Assembly (NCBI GenBank): GCA_963921825.1
Contig: OY997588.1
Span: 50,972,803-51,036,802, forward strand
Length of the DNA stretch: 64,000 nucleotides
From: Erodium maritimum
Lineage: Eukaryota; Streptophyta; Magnoliopsida; Geraniales; Geraniaceae
Reading direction: 5' to 3'
Position numbers and translations under genes: made by a program. Positions 21,967 through 33,598 of this stretch are shown one piece after another. The notes under the pieces were generated by a model, which saw only the letters and a program-made list of their open reading frames with translations, had not been told where the DNA came from and did no database searches. Numbering within the stretch: position 1 is the stretch's first letter; the number at the start of each line of letters is the position of its first letter.

Positions 21967-22437
21967 GTTGGTGATTCACCACCTAACCCAATCTTGTCTT
22001 GCCATACCTTGTCCTATTTACACCTTACTTGACACCATACTTGTCCCATGCCATTAGTTGGACAAGTATGGGTTTTGTTATGTTTAAGTCATCTTTTTTC
22101 AACATAACAAACACAAGACAAGAATAGGAAACACATTTTCTCTCCCTCTTCCATGGCCATTTCGGGTTTGGCTAGTTTCCACCTCCATGTTTGTGTTCTT
22201 GAGTCCTCAAAGAGAAGAACTACGTGGCTTTGATTCCCATGTGGATACGTAGGCGTCTTGGAGACTCAAGCCAATCATTCGTTAACCGGTGTTCTTGTTT
22301 TGGTAAGAACTAGTGCTGAATTTTTCTCTTGTTAATCCATTCTTTGTTAGTTGTTTCATGGTTTTAATTGTCTCTTGGTTTTCATTGATTTTCCGCTGCG
22401 AGTTGGTTCATCTCCAACCCTACCTCGAGACCCAACA
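21967..22437 (+). mobile_element. Truncated Copia-X LTR (copy D)
   Basis: It matches the last 471 bp of the Copia-X LTR, from TTGGTGATTCACCACC to the terminal CGAGACCCAACA, in plus orientation with a few base differences. No internal region or partner LTR adjoins it. It is an older broken copy. Confidence 0.85.
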
Positions 22438-22659
22438 CTAAGGGCCTAAGCCCGTAAAAACCAAAAACGGGAGATTAAAGAAGACCCAAAAACCAAAACA
22501 GGCGTCCCACCGAGACCAATGAACAATGACTCAGGGTAGACAGGTGGATCCTCCGGTCCCAAAGAGACTAAGTAATCCGTGCCCCTCCACTCCGAGAGTA
22601 GATCGGCCCTTAACGTCCCCCCGGATGAGCACACATCGGACCACTGTGGGCAACAGGTG
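22438..22659 (-). mobile_element. LINE-1 3' untranslated part, separated by Copia-Y
   Basis: After the Copia-Y target duplication is removed, this joins 36211 as the downstream end of the minus-strand LINE. No clear A-tail remains next to the LTR fragment at 22437. The assignment rests on continuity across the insertion. Confidence 0.6.
22655..22659. repeat. Target-site duplication of Copia-Y (left)
   Basis: AGGTG precedes the LTR start TGTAATAAAT. The same five bases follow the 3' LTR at 36211-36215. Confidence 0.9.
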
Positions 22660-22777
22660 TGTAATAAATATGGGAGACTAAGGGTCACCCATTAATAGGC
22701 CTAGAAGTCTAAGAGACCCTATTACCATTAGTAGGGTAGTGGAAGAGTCACCAATATGTGTATATATATGTAGTCCC
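22660..22777 (+). mobile_element. Copia-Y 5' LTR, first part
   Basis: It matches 36045-36162, with GACCC for GACTC and TAGTAGGG for TAGTATGG. A TATA-like GTGTATATATATG lies at 22759-22770. Copia-X A is inserted a few bases downstream, and the LTR resumes at 31238. Confidence 0.9.
22773..22777. repeat. Target-site duplication of Copia-X A (left)
   Basis: GTCCC occurs here and at 31233-31237, on the two sides of the insertion in the Copia-Y LTR. Confidence 0.95.
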
Positions 22778-24465
22778 TGTTGGGTCTCGAGGTAGGGTTG
22801 GAGATGAACCAACTCGCAGCGAAAAATCAAGGAAAACCAAGAGACGATTAAAACCATGAAACAACTAACAAATAATGGATTCACAAGAGAAAAATTCAGC
22901 ACTAGTTCTTACCAAAACAAGAACACCGGGTAACGAATGATTGGCTTGAGTCTCCAAGACGCCTACGTATCCACATGGGAATCAAAGCCACGTAGTTCTT
23001 CTCTTTGAGGACTCAAGAACACAAAAATGGAGGTGGGAGCTTGCCAAACCCGAAATTGCAAGGGAAGGGAGAGAGAAGTTGTATTTCCTATTCTTGTCTT
23101 GTGTTTGTTATGTTGAAAAAAGATGACTTAAACATAACAAAACCCATACTTGTCCAACTAAAGGCATGGGACAAGTATGGTGTCAAGTAAGGTGTAAATA
23201 GGACAAAGTATGGCAAGATAAGATTGGGTTAGGTGGTGAATCACCAACACCATAATCCTTGTCTTGCTTGCTTAGTACTAATTAATCAAGACTTGATTAA
23301 TTAGTTGCATGGGCCTTGGTTGCATGGGCCTTTCATGGGCCTCTTGGAACATGGCCCGTGGCCATTTCCAACGAGGTCCCGTGATTCGCTCATCGCCTCC
23401 AAACCTTCCATACCGGAAATGTCCAACATTATCCGACGCGATCAATCCCAAGACTCCAAGCCTTGTCTCGATCCGTAAAGTCCTATTCACTTACGGGCAC
23501 ATGACCCAAAACCCAGTTTTGGTCATGTCCCGAGACAACTCCCTTTTGGCCATTCTCCATAAATGTGTCAATGAGTTTCATCCTCCGGTGTGACCCTTAG
23601 GTTTATGCATGTCAATAGATCAACGTAAAATACCATTTTACTTGATCATATTTAAGTGGCAACTAACGAGACTTTAGTATTGCCTGACACTACATAACGA
23701 ATCGACCCTGTCGATTCTAACCTTTCCGTCGTCCCTGTCATTATCCTTTTATCTCCGATATCCTGATTGAGATAAGGCATAGAGCCGTCATCCTTATTAT
23801 TCTCAATCACCGTTCCTTGATATGTGAAATGACTGAAGATATGATACCCAGTATCATGTGCATGGCCATGCTATTCTTCCAGTCACTCTCGATCAAGTGG
23901 CCGAGAACCGATATCTTTCCCATACCTTAGTATGAGGGATAAATCCCTTAGCCGTCTTTCGTGTCACTCATGTAGCCCGTCCCCAAGCCAATCCTGGCCG
24001 TTATGGAAGCCCTGTTACGGACAACGTTAGGCTCAGGTCAAACTCAGTTGTTGACTACATAGCGATCACAAAGACTCCTTGGTCTAAGGATACATGACAA
24101 GCTACAACACTGAATATGTTCATGACTTAATCTATGGCACATATTCAGGGCGGGTCGTCCAATATCATGTCCCACATGATATCTATGATCAGACTCCGGA
24201 ATCCCATTCCAATGACTAACAGAACGTAAGCCATAAAGAGTCATCTTTCATACTAGTCGCTTCTAGTGAAGCTTTGTTGACTAGGGACCCATCGAGTGTG
24301 ATCTATCTCGATCTATGGTTCTACTCGCATGGTGGGCATAGATCAGAGCACACATCGATATATTACTCCAACACATAAGTAATATAAAGCCGCTTTAATT
24401 TTATTGCTAACGATGATATATACATTTGGACATTTAGGATTGAACTACGGGCACTAAGACTAACA
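22778..24465 (-). mobile_element. Copia-X A 3' LTR
   Basis: The plus strand starts TGTTGGGTCTCGAGG and ends CTAAGACTAACA. It is followed by the complement of the polypurine tract (ATCTCCCACTTGCCCTAG, 24466-24483). Confidence 0.95.
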
Positions 24466-24616
24466 ATCTCCCACTTGCCCTAGTTCCAATCTAAACTCCA
24501 ATATGTCCCCATCGACTTTACATGTCTAACATGTTCAGGCAGTGACACTCCCTTAGTCAAAGGGTTGGCTATGTTATCATCTGTTGCAATATCGGTTATC
24601 TTCACTTCACCTCAGT

Positions 24617-24814
24617 TCAGTATTTATTTGATGAGGTGGATACGCCGCAGTACATGTTTGGATTTGTTATACGATCTAGGCTTTTAGCTTGCGCAATGGC
24701 CCTTGTGTTGTCGCAAGATGGATTCACCGGGATGGATGGGTTTTTAATTACACCCAGCCCTGCCATGAATTTCCAAATCCACATAGCCTCCTTAGCTGCC
24801 TCTGCAACATCCAT
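24617..24814 (-). pseudogene. Copia-X A RNase H remnant
   Basis: The copia RNase H C-terminal half is readable: DVAEAAKEAMWIWKFMAGLG, then CDNTRAIAQAKSLDRITNPN. The last segment stands where copia elements usually have a His-containing HQRSKHI-like sequence, here out of frame or changed. Upstream, TEAKYM corresponds to the usual TEAEYM. Stops flank both sides. Confidence 0.8.
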
Positions 24815-25085
24815 GTACTTGGCCTCTGTCGTAGATTCGGCAATGATATCTTGCTTTACGCTCTCCCAGCTAAAGCTCTTCCATTCAGCGTAAACACATA
24901 TCCTGATTGACTTCTAAAGTCATCTGGATTTGTCTTGGAAAACTAGCGTCTACTTATCCTTCGACGACTAGTTCAACATCATCTTTCCCCCGGGTTAGAA
25001 TGATGTCTACTGGTACAACATAAGGCTTACGAGACGTCTGGTCTCATACATGTCATGGCATATATGATCGATCCCGCCCCCAGGC

Positions 25086-26004
25086 TCATAGGATTCTCAT
25101 CATCCTTTTCAGCTCATCATGTGTCTTAGGACATTGAGTCTTGCTGAGATGAATGCCATGACTAGTGGGTAAGAGTCCTTTCTTTGAATCGAGCATTAAG
25201 AACCTACTCAATGCCTTGTTCACATAGGTTCCCTGACTTAAATCCAAGACCCTCTTGGTGCGATCTCTACATATCTTAATCCTTAAGATATAAGAAGCAT
25301 CGCCTAAGTCCTTTATTGAAAAACACTTCCTCAACCAAGCTTTAGTCTCGTGCAAGGTTTGGGATGTCGTTTTCAATGAGAACCAGAAAGGTAATCTTGC
25401 TCCCACTAGCCTTCTTATAAACGCAAGATTCATCCTCGTTCTTGATTAAGCCAAATCCAATTACAGCTTCATCAAAACGAAGGATCCAACTCCGAGAAGT
25501 TCGTTTCAATCCATAAATGGATTTCAACAACTTATAAATCTTTCCTTTATTCTTCGGATCGTCAAAACCTTTGGGCCGAGACATACAAACGTACTCAGTC
25601 AAATTTCCATTTAGGAAAGCGGTTTTGACATCCACTTGCCATATCTCGTAATTATAATACGCAGTTATGTCAAGAAGAATTTGGATCGATTTTGACCATA
25701 GCCACTAAGGAGAAGGTTTCCTCATAGTCAATCCATGCCTATAACCTTTTGCCACCAGTTGAGCTTTGTAGGTCAGAGGGTTGCCGTCCATGTCCATCTT
25801 CACCTTGAAGATCCATTTGCATCCGATGGTCCTCACACCATTGATGGGATCAACCGGTTCCCAGACTCGGTTGTCCGACATGGATTGCATTTCCTCCCTC
25901 ATGGCTCCCAGCCATAACTCGGAGTCGGGCCCATCCACGACTTCTTGAAAGATGGCTGGATCATCGTGATCCACCATGACTTCATTGTCACCTCCGGATA
26001 CCAT
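25086..26004 (-). pseudogene. Copia-X A reverse transcriptase, YVDD box missing
   Basis: Minus-strand pieces read WLGAMREEMQSMSDNRVWEP, GCKWIFKVKMDMDGNPLTYK, VAKGYR, DVKTAFLNGNLTEYVCMSRP, YGLKRTSRSW and SCVYKKASGSKITFLVL. Next comes IENDIP, where copia RT has the YVDD box between LVL and NDIP. The missing 8-9 codons (junction at 25366-25389) include both catalytic aspartates of that box. Frameshifts near 25700 and 25350 add to the damage. Confidence 0.9.
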
Positions 26005-26122
26005 ATCTTGGAGGTGGAAGATTGACCCTTTCCAATCGCCTTGGACCTTCCGGAATTGTAACAGGAATTGGTTCTTACTCTACGACAATCTCTGGCTCCT
26101 TTCTACTGGGTTGTCAATTGGT

Positions 26123-26392
26123 TTAGACAGATCTGTACCATCCTGAATTTCTTCGAGATGCACAGTCCTCCCAATGACGTCTTTGGAAACAAAACTTCTT
26201 TTCCATAAAGACCCCACCCCAAGCGACGAACACCATGTTCTCACTGGGATTGTAGAAATAGTATCCCCTTGTTGCTTTGGGATACCACACGAAGGTGCAT
26301 ATCTCAGATCTTGGTTCGAGCTTAGTCGAAACCAAATGTTTCACATAAGCCTCGCAACCACAAATCTTTAGGAAGGACAAAGCGGGCATCAT
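26123..26392 (-). pseudogene. Copia-X A integrase C-terminal region
   Basis: The frame contains LKICGCEAYVKHLVSTKLEP and GYYFYNPSENMVFVAWGGVF, the usual copia segment between integrase core and RT (commonly WGCPAYVK and YYFYNP...VFVARRAVFL). The preceding core region has in-frame stops. Confidence 0.85.
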
Positions 26393-26539
26393 CCCGTACC
26401 ATTTTTAAAATGGTGTCCCTTCCACACCATTCGTCGAAGCCCGATTCACTATGAATGCGGTCGTCTCTAGAGAAAAACCGCTAAAAGAGATTGGGAGATC
26501 AGTCCAACTAATCATGGAACAGACCATTGTCTAACAATG

Positions 26540-27359
26540 TCCGATTTCTCCGTTTGGCTACACCTTTCAACTACAGTGACCTAGGAGGAGTCCATTCCAA
26601 AAGGATCCCATTCTCTTTTAGATGATCTAATAACTCTGTGGTCAAGTATTTTCCACCTCGATCCAATCGAAGTGCCTTAATACCTTTGTCGAGCTGGTTT
26701 TCTACTATAGTCTTAAACTCTTTGAATTTATCAAAAGCTTCAGACTTATGTCTCACCGAATAGACATAACCATATTTACTGTAATCATCAGTAAATGTGA
26801 TAAAGTAGCTAAAACCCCTCCTGGCAAGTGAACTTATTGGTCTACACACATTCGAGTGTATCAGCCCCAATAATTCACCCGCCCTTTCATCGCGATCGAT
26901 AAAGGGCACTTTAGTCATTTTGCCCATCAAACAAACCTTGCACCTATCGATCGAATGGAATTCGAATGAACCTGAAAGCCCGCACTTCTGAAGTGCTGAT
27001 AGGCGCTTCTTGTTTATGCGACCCAAATGACAGTACCATAACAGAGTTAGGTTTAAATCGTTGGATTTAGACCTCTTGGTATTAACGGAATATATAGAAC
27101 TTGAGGCATTGTTACCCATATCGAATATGTACAATCCTCCAACCATGTCAGTACTGGTATAAAACATATCATTGCATAGAACATTGAAAACTCCATTTCC
27201 AATATTAACATTATATCCTTCCTTGTCAAACACGGATACAGATATAATATTCCTACTAAAAGTAGGTGTGCAATATACATTATACAATACTAAGACAAGG
27301 CCTCTTGGCAAAGCAAGACTCATGGATCCTACAGCAGTTGCCACAACTCTGAGGTCCAT
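26540..27359 (-). pseudogene. Copia-X A protease end, pre-integrase and integrase core
   Basis: The 262-residue frame reads a protease C-terminus (RGLVLVLYNVYCTPTFSRNI), a pre-integrase zinc motif (WYCHLGRINKKRLSALQKCG, CKVCLMGK) and the integrase core (IHSNVCRPISSLARRGFSYF, KALRLDRGGKYL). Asn (codon 26850-26852) replaces the first catalytic Asp. Asp at 26661-26663 is kept. After an in-frame stop, Lys (26553-26555) stands at the catalytic Glu, 36 codons after the Asp as in D-35-E integrases. Confidence 0.9.
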
Positions 27360-27419
27360 TTCGTGCTTTCCAAATCTCTCCTACTTTCAGCCACCATATA
27401 TTAGTGCATGTGTGAGATT

Positions 27420-27988
27420 CAGTCATGGTATCTAATACCCATGAATCTTTGGAAGTAGAGAGATGTAGCTCTATAGAGTTAATACCGAATGAAGGCACGG
27501 TCCCACCGCCCTTCCTTAGATCATCCAGGTTTCCTGATGAAGGCGCAGTCCTACTGCCCTTCTTCAGATCATCCAGGCTATTTGATATAGGCGCAGTCAC
27601 ACTGCCCTTCTTCAGATCAGCCGTGAACTTCCTGTAATCCTGGTTCCAATGACCAGGCTGTTGGCAGTAGAAGCAGACATTCTCAGGTGTCTCATCTTTC
27701 CTGCCAAGTGCGCATGGGCCCAGCCCTTGCCACTTCCAATTCCCTTGTTGTCCATCAGAATATCCTTGGATCCCAGATCCCTGAGATATTCTTCTCAGCA
27801 GTTAATGACACTTCATGTAACTCTGATATGGTCTTAGAGACAGCCTTGTCAAGGACATATTCTTTGCGTTCATACTTGAGGACTATCCTCAAAATTCTGT
27901 ACCAGTCCAAATAGTTTGTCCCATTTAGCTTGACCCTGTCAAGAATGGTTTTTAATGACAAACTATTAATGTTTGCTGAATTTGCCAT
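27420..27988 (-). pseudogene. Copia-X A gag and protease start
   Basis: ATG 27988-27986 opens a 77-residue gag start (SLKTILDRVKLNGTNYLDWY) that jumps from VLDKAVSK to TISELHEV. Most of the gag body seen in Copia-Z is absent. A zinc-knuckle segment CFYCQQPGHWNRDY lacks its last Cys (Tyr instead). A 48-bp repeat follows at about 27485-27620. The protease site reads VLDTMTESH, with DTM (27424-27432) in place of DTG. The segments lie in different frames. Confidence 0.85.
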
Positions 27989-29532
27989 TTGATCTACAAC
28001 AGATAAAATTCAATCAGTAAACTGAATAAATTTTATGAAGATCAAGCTTAAACACCAACAATCGATTCTAAACCTTTAGAATCTGAAACCAAGATCCTTG
28101 ATTCAGTCGATTAAGCTGAACTAATGCTCACCACTTCATCGACTATGTAGGTAGGACTCCATCCAATCACATCCAATGTGACTCTTGGCTAGGGTATGTA
28201 CTTATGTACACGACTTACCCTATCTGTTACCCTAGCTCAACCTCAGGCCGAGAATCGTAGTCGGGTCCACCAATTTTCAACTATGGCTCGTCACTATGTA
28301 GGTGCTCCGCTAATGCGCACGACACCCACATATGTCGTCCAAACCTACTACCCCGCTTCCCCATGGATGCTCCGCTAATGCGCACGACACCCATAGGACG
28401 GGGAGGTAGTAAGGTGTTGATGATTGGGAGGTATCGGACATGACCCGCTTTTACTTGTCCAGTTGTGTTCAAAACTTTGGCACATCCTAGATGCGATGAG
28501 CACATCAACTACATTCCAAATGCAATGATGCCTCAAATTACATCCAATGTAATTCTTCCTTTGAACCCGTCAACTACATCCAATGCAATGACGGTTCTAA
28601 GGGTTCACACACAAGGATTAAAATTCCAATTTTATCTTTGCATGTGAGGCGATATGCTCGGTAAATAAAGTTAAGCATGCAATTCTAAAACACATAGAAT
28701 TAATCATGCATAAACTAAACCAAGCATAAAGCGATAAATGTGCACATAATAGCCCCCTAAACTAACTCCCACTAGCTTCTTGAGCTCCACCGACTCCAAG
28801 CCGATGCCAACACCCGAAAAGCCACCAAACGACCTTTTCTCCCTTTCTTCGCCTTGAGTAAAATATTACAATTTAATACACGACTCGCAGGTCGGGAATA
28901 AATAAATATTACAAACAAGTGGTTCGACGACCACACCTTGAAAGAATAATTACACGCTAACTCTAACGGCTCGCAGGCCGTGAAAAGCGATAAATAATTA
29001 AATCGAGCTCGGGGCTATTATGTACACCATGCCAACATCACATCACACATCGTGTTATAAAACAAGCATGTTATCAAACATCATGTGATTTTACGGTTTT
29101 AATTAATAGCCAAGTTTCGAAGTTTTTTGATGCTCGGTTTATCGAAACCGTTCAAAAATGAAACTTTTGATCATTTGATCTTCGAGTTCGTCATGACGGT
29201 TCCAAACTCGTCATAACTAACAAAACGGTTTAGCCTTGGCATATCAACCATCCAATGGTCATGCTTGGCCTAGCTCCGTCCAACGGAGCCCCGTTCGGTC
29301 CCGGTTTCGGCTCCCCGAGAGTCCCGCTCCCGAGACCCGAAAAATCAAATTTTTTTCAAAATTTCCAGATTTGAAATAATTTTCAAAAATTCATTTTACA
29401 TGCATTAAATCCATGAACAAGAATTTAAAACATTTTATCAAACAATTTAGCAAAACAACATGCCAAAAAACGAAACTTTCAAGCAAAACCGAAACTTTGA
29501 ACACCGTCTTGTGAATCCCGAAGGTAGCACAG
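27989..29532 (-). mobile_element. Copia-X A leader
   Basis: About 1.54 kb lies between primer site and gag, without a credible gene. It contains a direct repeat (GCTCCGCTAATGCGCACGAC, at about 28303 and 28368) and short repeats of TACATCCAATG. The same leader is present in copies B and C. Confidence 0.7.
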
Positions 29533-29544
29533 CTCTGATACCAC
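29533..29544 (-). other. Copia-X A primer-binding site
   Basis: The minus strand reads TGGTATCAGAGC one or two bases from the LTR end, complementary to initiator methionine tRNA. Confidence 0.85.
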
Positions 29545-31232
29545 TGTTGGGTCTCGAGGTAGGGTTGGAGATGAACCAACTCGCAGCGGAAAATCAATGA
29601 AAACCAAGAGACAATTAAAACCATGAAACAACTAACAAATAATGGATTCACAAGAGAAAAATTCAGCACTAGTTCTTACCAAAACAAGAACACCGGGTAA
29701 CGAATGATTGGCTTGAGTCTCCAAGACGCCTACGTATCCACATGGGAATCAAAGCCACGTAGTTCTTCTCTTTGAGGACTCAAGAACACAAAAATGGAGG
29801 TGGGAGCTTGCCAAACCCGAAATTGCAAGGGAAGGGAGAGAGAAGTTGTATTTCCTATTCTTGTCTTGTGTTTGTTATGTTGAAAAAAGATGACTTAAAC
29901 ATAACAAAACCCATACTTGTCCAACTAAAGGCATGGGACAAGTATGGTGTCAAGTAAGGTGTAAATAGGACAAAGTATGGCAAGATAAGATTGGGTTAGG
30001 TGGTGAATCACCAACACCATAATCCTTGTCTTGCTTGCTTAGTACTAATTAATCAAGACTTGATTAATTAGTTGCATGGGCCTTGGTTGCATGGGCCTTT
30101 CATGGGCCTCTTGGAACATGGCCCGTGGCCATTTCCAACGAGGTCCCGTGATTCGCTCATCGCCTCCAAACCTTCCATACCGGAAATGTCCAACATTATC
30201 CGACGCGATCAATCCCAAGACTCCAAGCCTTGTCTCGATCCGTAAAGTCCTATTCACTTACGGGCACATGACCCAAAACCCAGTTTTGGTCATGTCCCGA
30301 GACAACTCCCTTTTGGCCATTCTCCATAAATGTGTCAATGAGTTTCATCCTCCGGTGTGACCCTTAGGTTTATGCATGTCAATAGATCAACGTAAAATAC
30401 CATTTTACTTGATCATATTTAAGTGGCAACTAACGAGACTTTAGTATTGCCTGACACTACATAACGAATCGACCCTGTCGATTCTAACCTTTCCGTCGTC
30501 CCTGTCATTATCCTTTTATCTCCGATATCCTGATTGAGATAAGGCATAGAGCCGTCATCCTTATTATTCTCAATCACCGTTCCTTGATATGTGAAATGAC
30601 TGAAGATATGATACCCAGTATCATGTGCATGGCCATGCTATTCTTCCAGTCACTCTCGATCAAGCGGCCGAGAACCGATATCTTTCCCATACCTTAGTAT
30701 GAGGGATAAATCCCTTAGCCGTCTTTCGTGTCACTCATGTAGCCCGTCCCCAAGACAATCCTGGCCGTTATGGAAGCCCTGTTACGGACAACGTTAGGCT
30801 CAGGTCAAACTCAGTTGTTGACTACATAGCGATCACAAAGACTCCTTGGTCTAAGGATACATGACAAGCTACAACACTGAATATGTTCATGACTTAATCT
30901 ATGGCACATATTCAGGGCGGGTCGTCCAATATCATGTCCCACATGATATCTATGATCAGACTCCGGAATCCCATTCCAATGACTAACAGAACGTAAGCCA
31001 TAAAGAGCCATCTTTCATACTAGTCGCTTCTAGTGAAGCTTTGTTGACTAGGGACCCATCGAGTGTGATCTATCTCGATCTATGGTTCTATTCGCATGGT
31101 GGGCATATATCAGAGCACACATCGATATATTACTCCAACACATAAGTAATATAAAGCCGCTTTAATTTTATTGCTAACGATGATATATACATTTGGACAT
31201 TTAGGATTGAACTACGGGCACTAAGACTAACA
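29545..31232 (-). mobile_element. Copia-X A 5' LTR
   Basis: It is the same 1,688-bp length as its partner at 22778. Differences noticed include GCGGAAAATCAATG here against GCGAAAAATCAAGG, and AAGCGG here against AAGTGG. Confidence 0.95.
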
Positions 31233-31285
31233 GTCCCTTTGTATATTCATATTAAGGTGAATAAGAACATTTTCTTATTGCAACA
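31233..31285 (+). mobile_element. Target duplication of Copia-X A and remainder of Copia-Y 5' LTR
   Basis: GTCCC (31233-31237) is the right target duplication. The LTR then runs to TTATTGCAACA at 31285, matching the 3' LTR end at 36210. Confidence 0.9.
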
Positions 31286-31867
31286 TGGGATCAGAGTTGT
31301 GGTTATCAGCTCTGTGGGATTAGGGAATTTAGGAGTGAGCCTCCATTGGTGCCCGGTGTGCACTTTCACTACCAGGAGGGCAGGTTGATTCATTTTCGTT
31401 AATTCTTGTTTCTCACCTCCTATCCCATAAGTTAGAGGTTATTCTGGGTTGCTGATATCTGAAATTTGAGACCCATTCGATCCCCACCAGAGTCTCACTT
31501 GCCTAGAGAAGTTAAGGTGTTTTTGAATCTGTTCGAATCGTTTTACAAGGCTCCAGGGCTGTTTTTGTCTCACCTCCGGCGAGTGAAGCTTCAGAAGGGC
31601 AAACCCGGCCGACCGCTGGTTTCTGGAATTTTCCGCCACCGCCCACGGCCGCGTGTGCACCACACGCGCCGCCGCCCACGGCCACGCGCCGCCCACGGCC
31701 ACGCGCCGCCCACGGCCACGCGCCGCCCACGGCCACGCGCCGCCCACGGCCACGCGCCGCCGTCCGCCGCCCAGAAAAATACAGAGGCTCTTTTTCCCTG
31801 TTTCGGCCAGCCTGGTTCGGGTATTTTCCATCTATTTTTATTCGATTCTACTCTTTACTTCGTTTGA
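31286..31867 (+). mobile_element. Copia-Y primer site and leader
   Basis: TGGGATCAGAGT begins right after the LTR and resembles the methionine-tRNA primer site TGGTATCAGAGC with two differences. The leader holds about five copies of a 17-bp unit (GCCGCCCACGGCCACGC) at 31671-31760. Long frames on both strands in this block follow from the repeat. Confidence 0.7.
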
Positions 31868-32842
31868 ATGGCCGAAGAGAATAAAAGTATTGTTTCAATG
31901 GAAAGCATTCCCATAATGTCCCGAATAACCGATCACAAATTGACTGGACCCAATTATCCGTGTTGGTCAAAGAGTGTTCGTATTTATTTACGAAGTATTT
32001 CAAAGGATGATCATCTTTCCAATGACCCCCCTGTTGATGACGAAGCTAAGAGAGAATGGGTGCGTGATGATGCACGCTTGTTCCTTCAAATCAGGAACTC
32101 TATTGACCCGGAGGTGGTTAGTTTGATTAACCATTGTGAGTATGTTAAAGAGTTGATGGAATATTTGGACTTTGTTTACTCTGGAAAAGGGAATGTTGCT
32201 CGTATTTATGATGTTTTTCAAGGCTTTTATCGTGCTGAGCAAGGAGGACAATCCCTACAAACCTATTTCATGAACTTCAAGAAGACTTATGAGGAACTTA
32301 ATGCAGTAATGCCGTACATCACAGATGTTAAGGTTCAACAGACACAGCGAGAACAAATGGCGATAATGAGCTTTCTTGCAGGACTTGGCTCTCAGTTTGA
32401 ATCGGCCAAATCTCAAATCCTTTCTAGCACAGAGCTAACCTCGTTGGTCGAAGTGTTTAGCAGAGTTCTTCGCACAGATACCCAGAAAGGAGAAGTGTCA
32501 TCTGCCCCTGAGGTTCATAATGCTCTTATTGGTCATTCACGCGGGCCTCTCAATTCTCGCCCTTATGGGAGAGGCGCTCATAGGGGAAGTGGACGAGCAA
32601 GTAATCCTGGTCGTTGGAATAATCGAAATCAAGAGACAGGGGGAGTTATCTGCTTCTATTGTAAGGAACCAGGACATACCAAGGGATCGTGCCCAAAGTT
32701 AATCCCACGATCGTCTGCCAATGTTGCTGCTACTTCCTCTAATCAGACCATCACTATATCGGTAGCTGAGTATGACCGCCTTCGTCAGTACCAGGATACA
32801 TCTACGCACTCATCTCACTCTGTCACCTCTGCCGCTGAGTAA
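31868..32842 (+). CDS. Copia-Y gag
   Basis: ATG 31868 gives 324 residues. The gag start is typical of copia (SRITDHKLTGPNYPCWSKSV), with a conserved helical core (ARIYDVFQGFYRAEQGGQSL) and one intact CCHC zinc knuckle (CFYCKEPGHTKGSC, about residues 262-275). The C-terminal ITISVAEYDRLRQYQ is common before copia protease. The frame ends at TAA 32840-32842, but pol continues in the same frame. The stop is therefore either a mutation or a natural gag terminator that requires read-through. Confidence 0.9.
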   Translation: MAEENKSIVSMESIPIMSRITDHKLTGPNYPCWSKSVRIYLRSISKDDHLSNDPPVDDEAKREWVRDDARLFLQIRNSIDPEVVSLINHCEYVKELMEYLDFVYSGKGNVARIYDVFQGFYRAEQGGQSLQTYFMNFKKTYEELNAVMPYITDVKVQQTQREQMAIMSFLAGLGSQFESAKSQILSSTELTSLVEVFSRVLRTDTQKGEVSSAPEVHNALIGHSRGPLNSRPYGRGAHRGSGRASNPGRWNNRNQETGGVICFYCKEPGHTKGSCPKLIPRSSANVAATSSNQTITISVAEYDRLRQYQDTSTHSSHSVTSAAE

Positions 32843-33598
32843 GGTAATCTACCTAAGTGCCTCATTTCGTCCCAATCCCCCCCTCAGTGGGTCCTTGATT
32901 CTGGTGCCACAGATCACATGACAGGTAACCCTAAATTACTTGACACTTTTGAGCCTCGTACTTCATGTTCTTTTGTAAGCTTAGCTGATGGTTCTCAGTG
33001 CCCTGTTGTTGGGTCTGAGACGGTCCTCCTCACACCATCAATTTCTCTACCTTCGGTCTTAAGCTTACCTGGACTCTCGTTTAATTTAATGTCCATCAAT
33101 AAAGTTACCCGTGCTCTAAATTGTTGTGTCTCATTTTATCCTGATCATTGTCTGTTTCAGGATCTGTTGACGAAGCGGATTATTGGTGAAGGACATGAGT
33201 CGGGGGGGCTTTACATCATGAATACCGAGAAACCCGCTCCATCAATCGCTTGTTCAGCCTCCTTAACCATACTTGAAGCCCATTGTCGCTCTGGCCATCC
33301 GTCTCTTCCAATCTTGAAGAAGCTTTATCCCCAATTTGAGAAGGTACAATTTTTCGATTGTGAAGCATGTCGGTTTGCTAAGCATCATCGTCTCCCCTCT
33401 ACTCCTCGAGTCAAGAAAAGAGTCAGCTCTCCTTTTGAATTAGTCCATTCTGATGTTTGGGGTCCGTCACCTGTAGAGTCTAAAACTGGGGTTCGGTATT
33501 TTGTTTCTTTTGTGGATGATTTTTCTCGAACTACTTGGCTTTACTTCATGAAGAACCGTTCTGAGTTATTCTCTCATTTTACTGTCTTTTGTGCATAA
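32843..33598 (+). pseudogene. Copia-Y protease, pre-integrase and integrase start
   Basis: In the same frame as gag, this reads PQWVLDSGATDHMTG (protease with intact DSG), a pre-integrase zinc region (EAHCRSGHPSLPILKKLYP, FDCEACRFAKHHRLP) and the first half of the integrase core (FELVHSDVWGPSPVESKTGV with the first Asp, RYFVSFVDDFSRTTWLYFMK). A single TAA at 33596-33598 (after FTVFCA) breaks integrase. The next codons continue in frame with IQTQFGSNVRILRSDNAKEY. Confidence 0.9.

Larger units (their letters stand above)
22778..31232 (-). mobile_element. Copia-X copy A, full-length non-autonomous copia
   Basis: The 8,455-bp minus-strand element has 1,688-bp LTRs (22778-24465 and 29545-31232), primer site, polypurine tract and 5-bp target duplication GTCCC. 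The LTRs differ at about eight positions I noticed. Its coding region has the same defects as copies B and C: shortened gag, DTM protease, N-D-K integrase and RT without YVDD. It can have moved only with proteins supplied by another element. Confidence 0.95.

Noticed and set aside
31439..31916. His/Arg/Pro-rich and Ala/Gly-rich frames before the Copia-Y gag
   Set aside because: Products of the 17-bp GC-rich repeat in the leader; the gag ATG at 31868 is the supported start.
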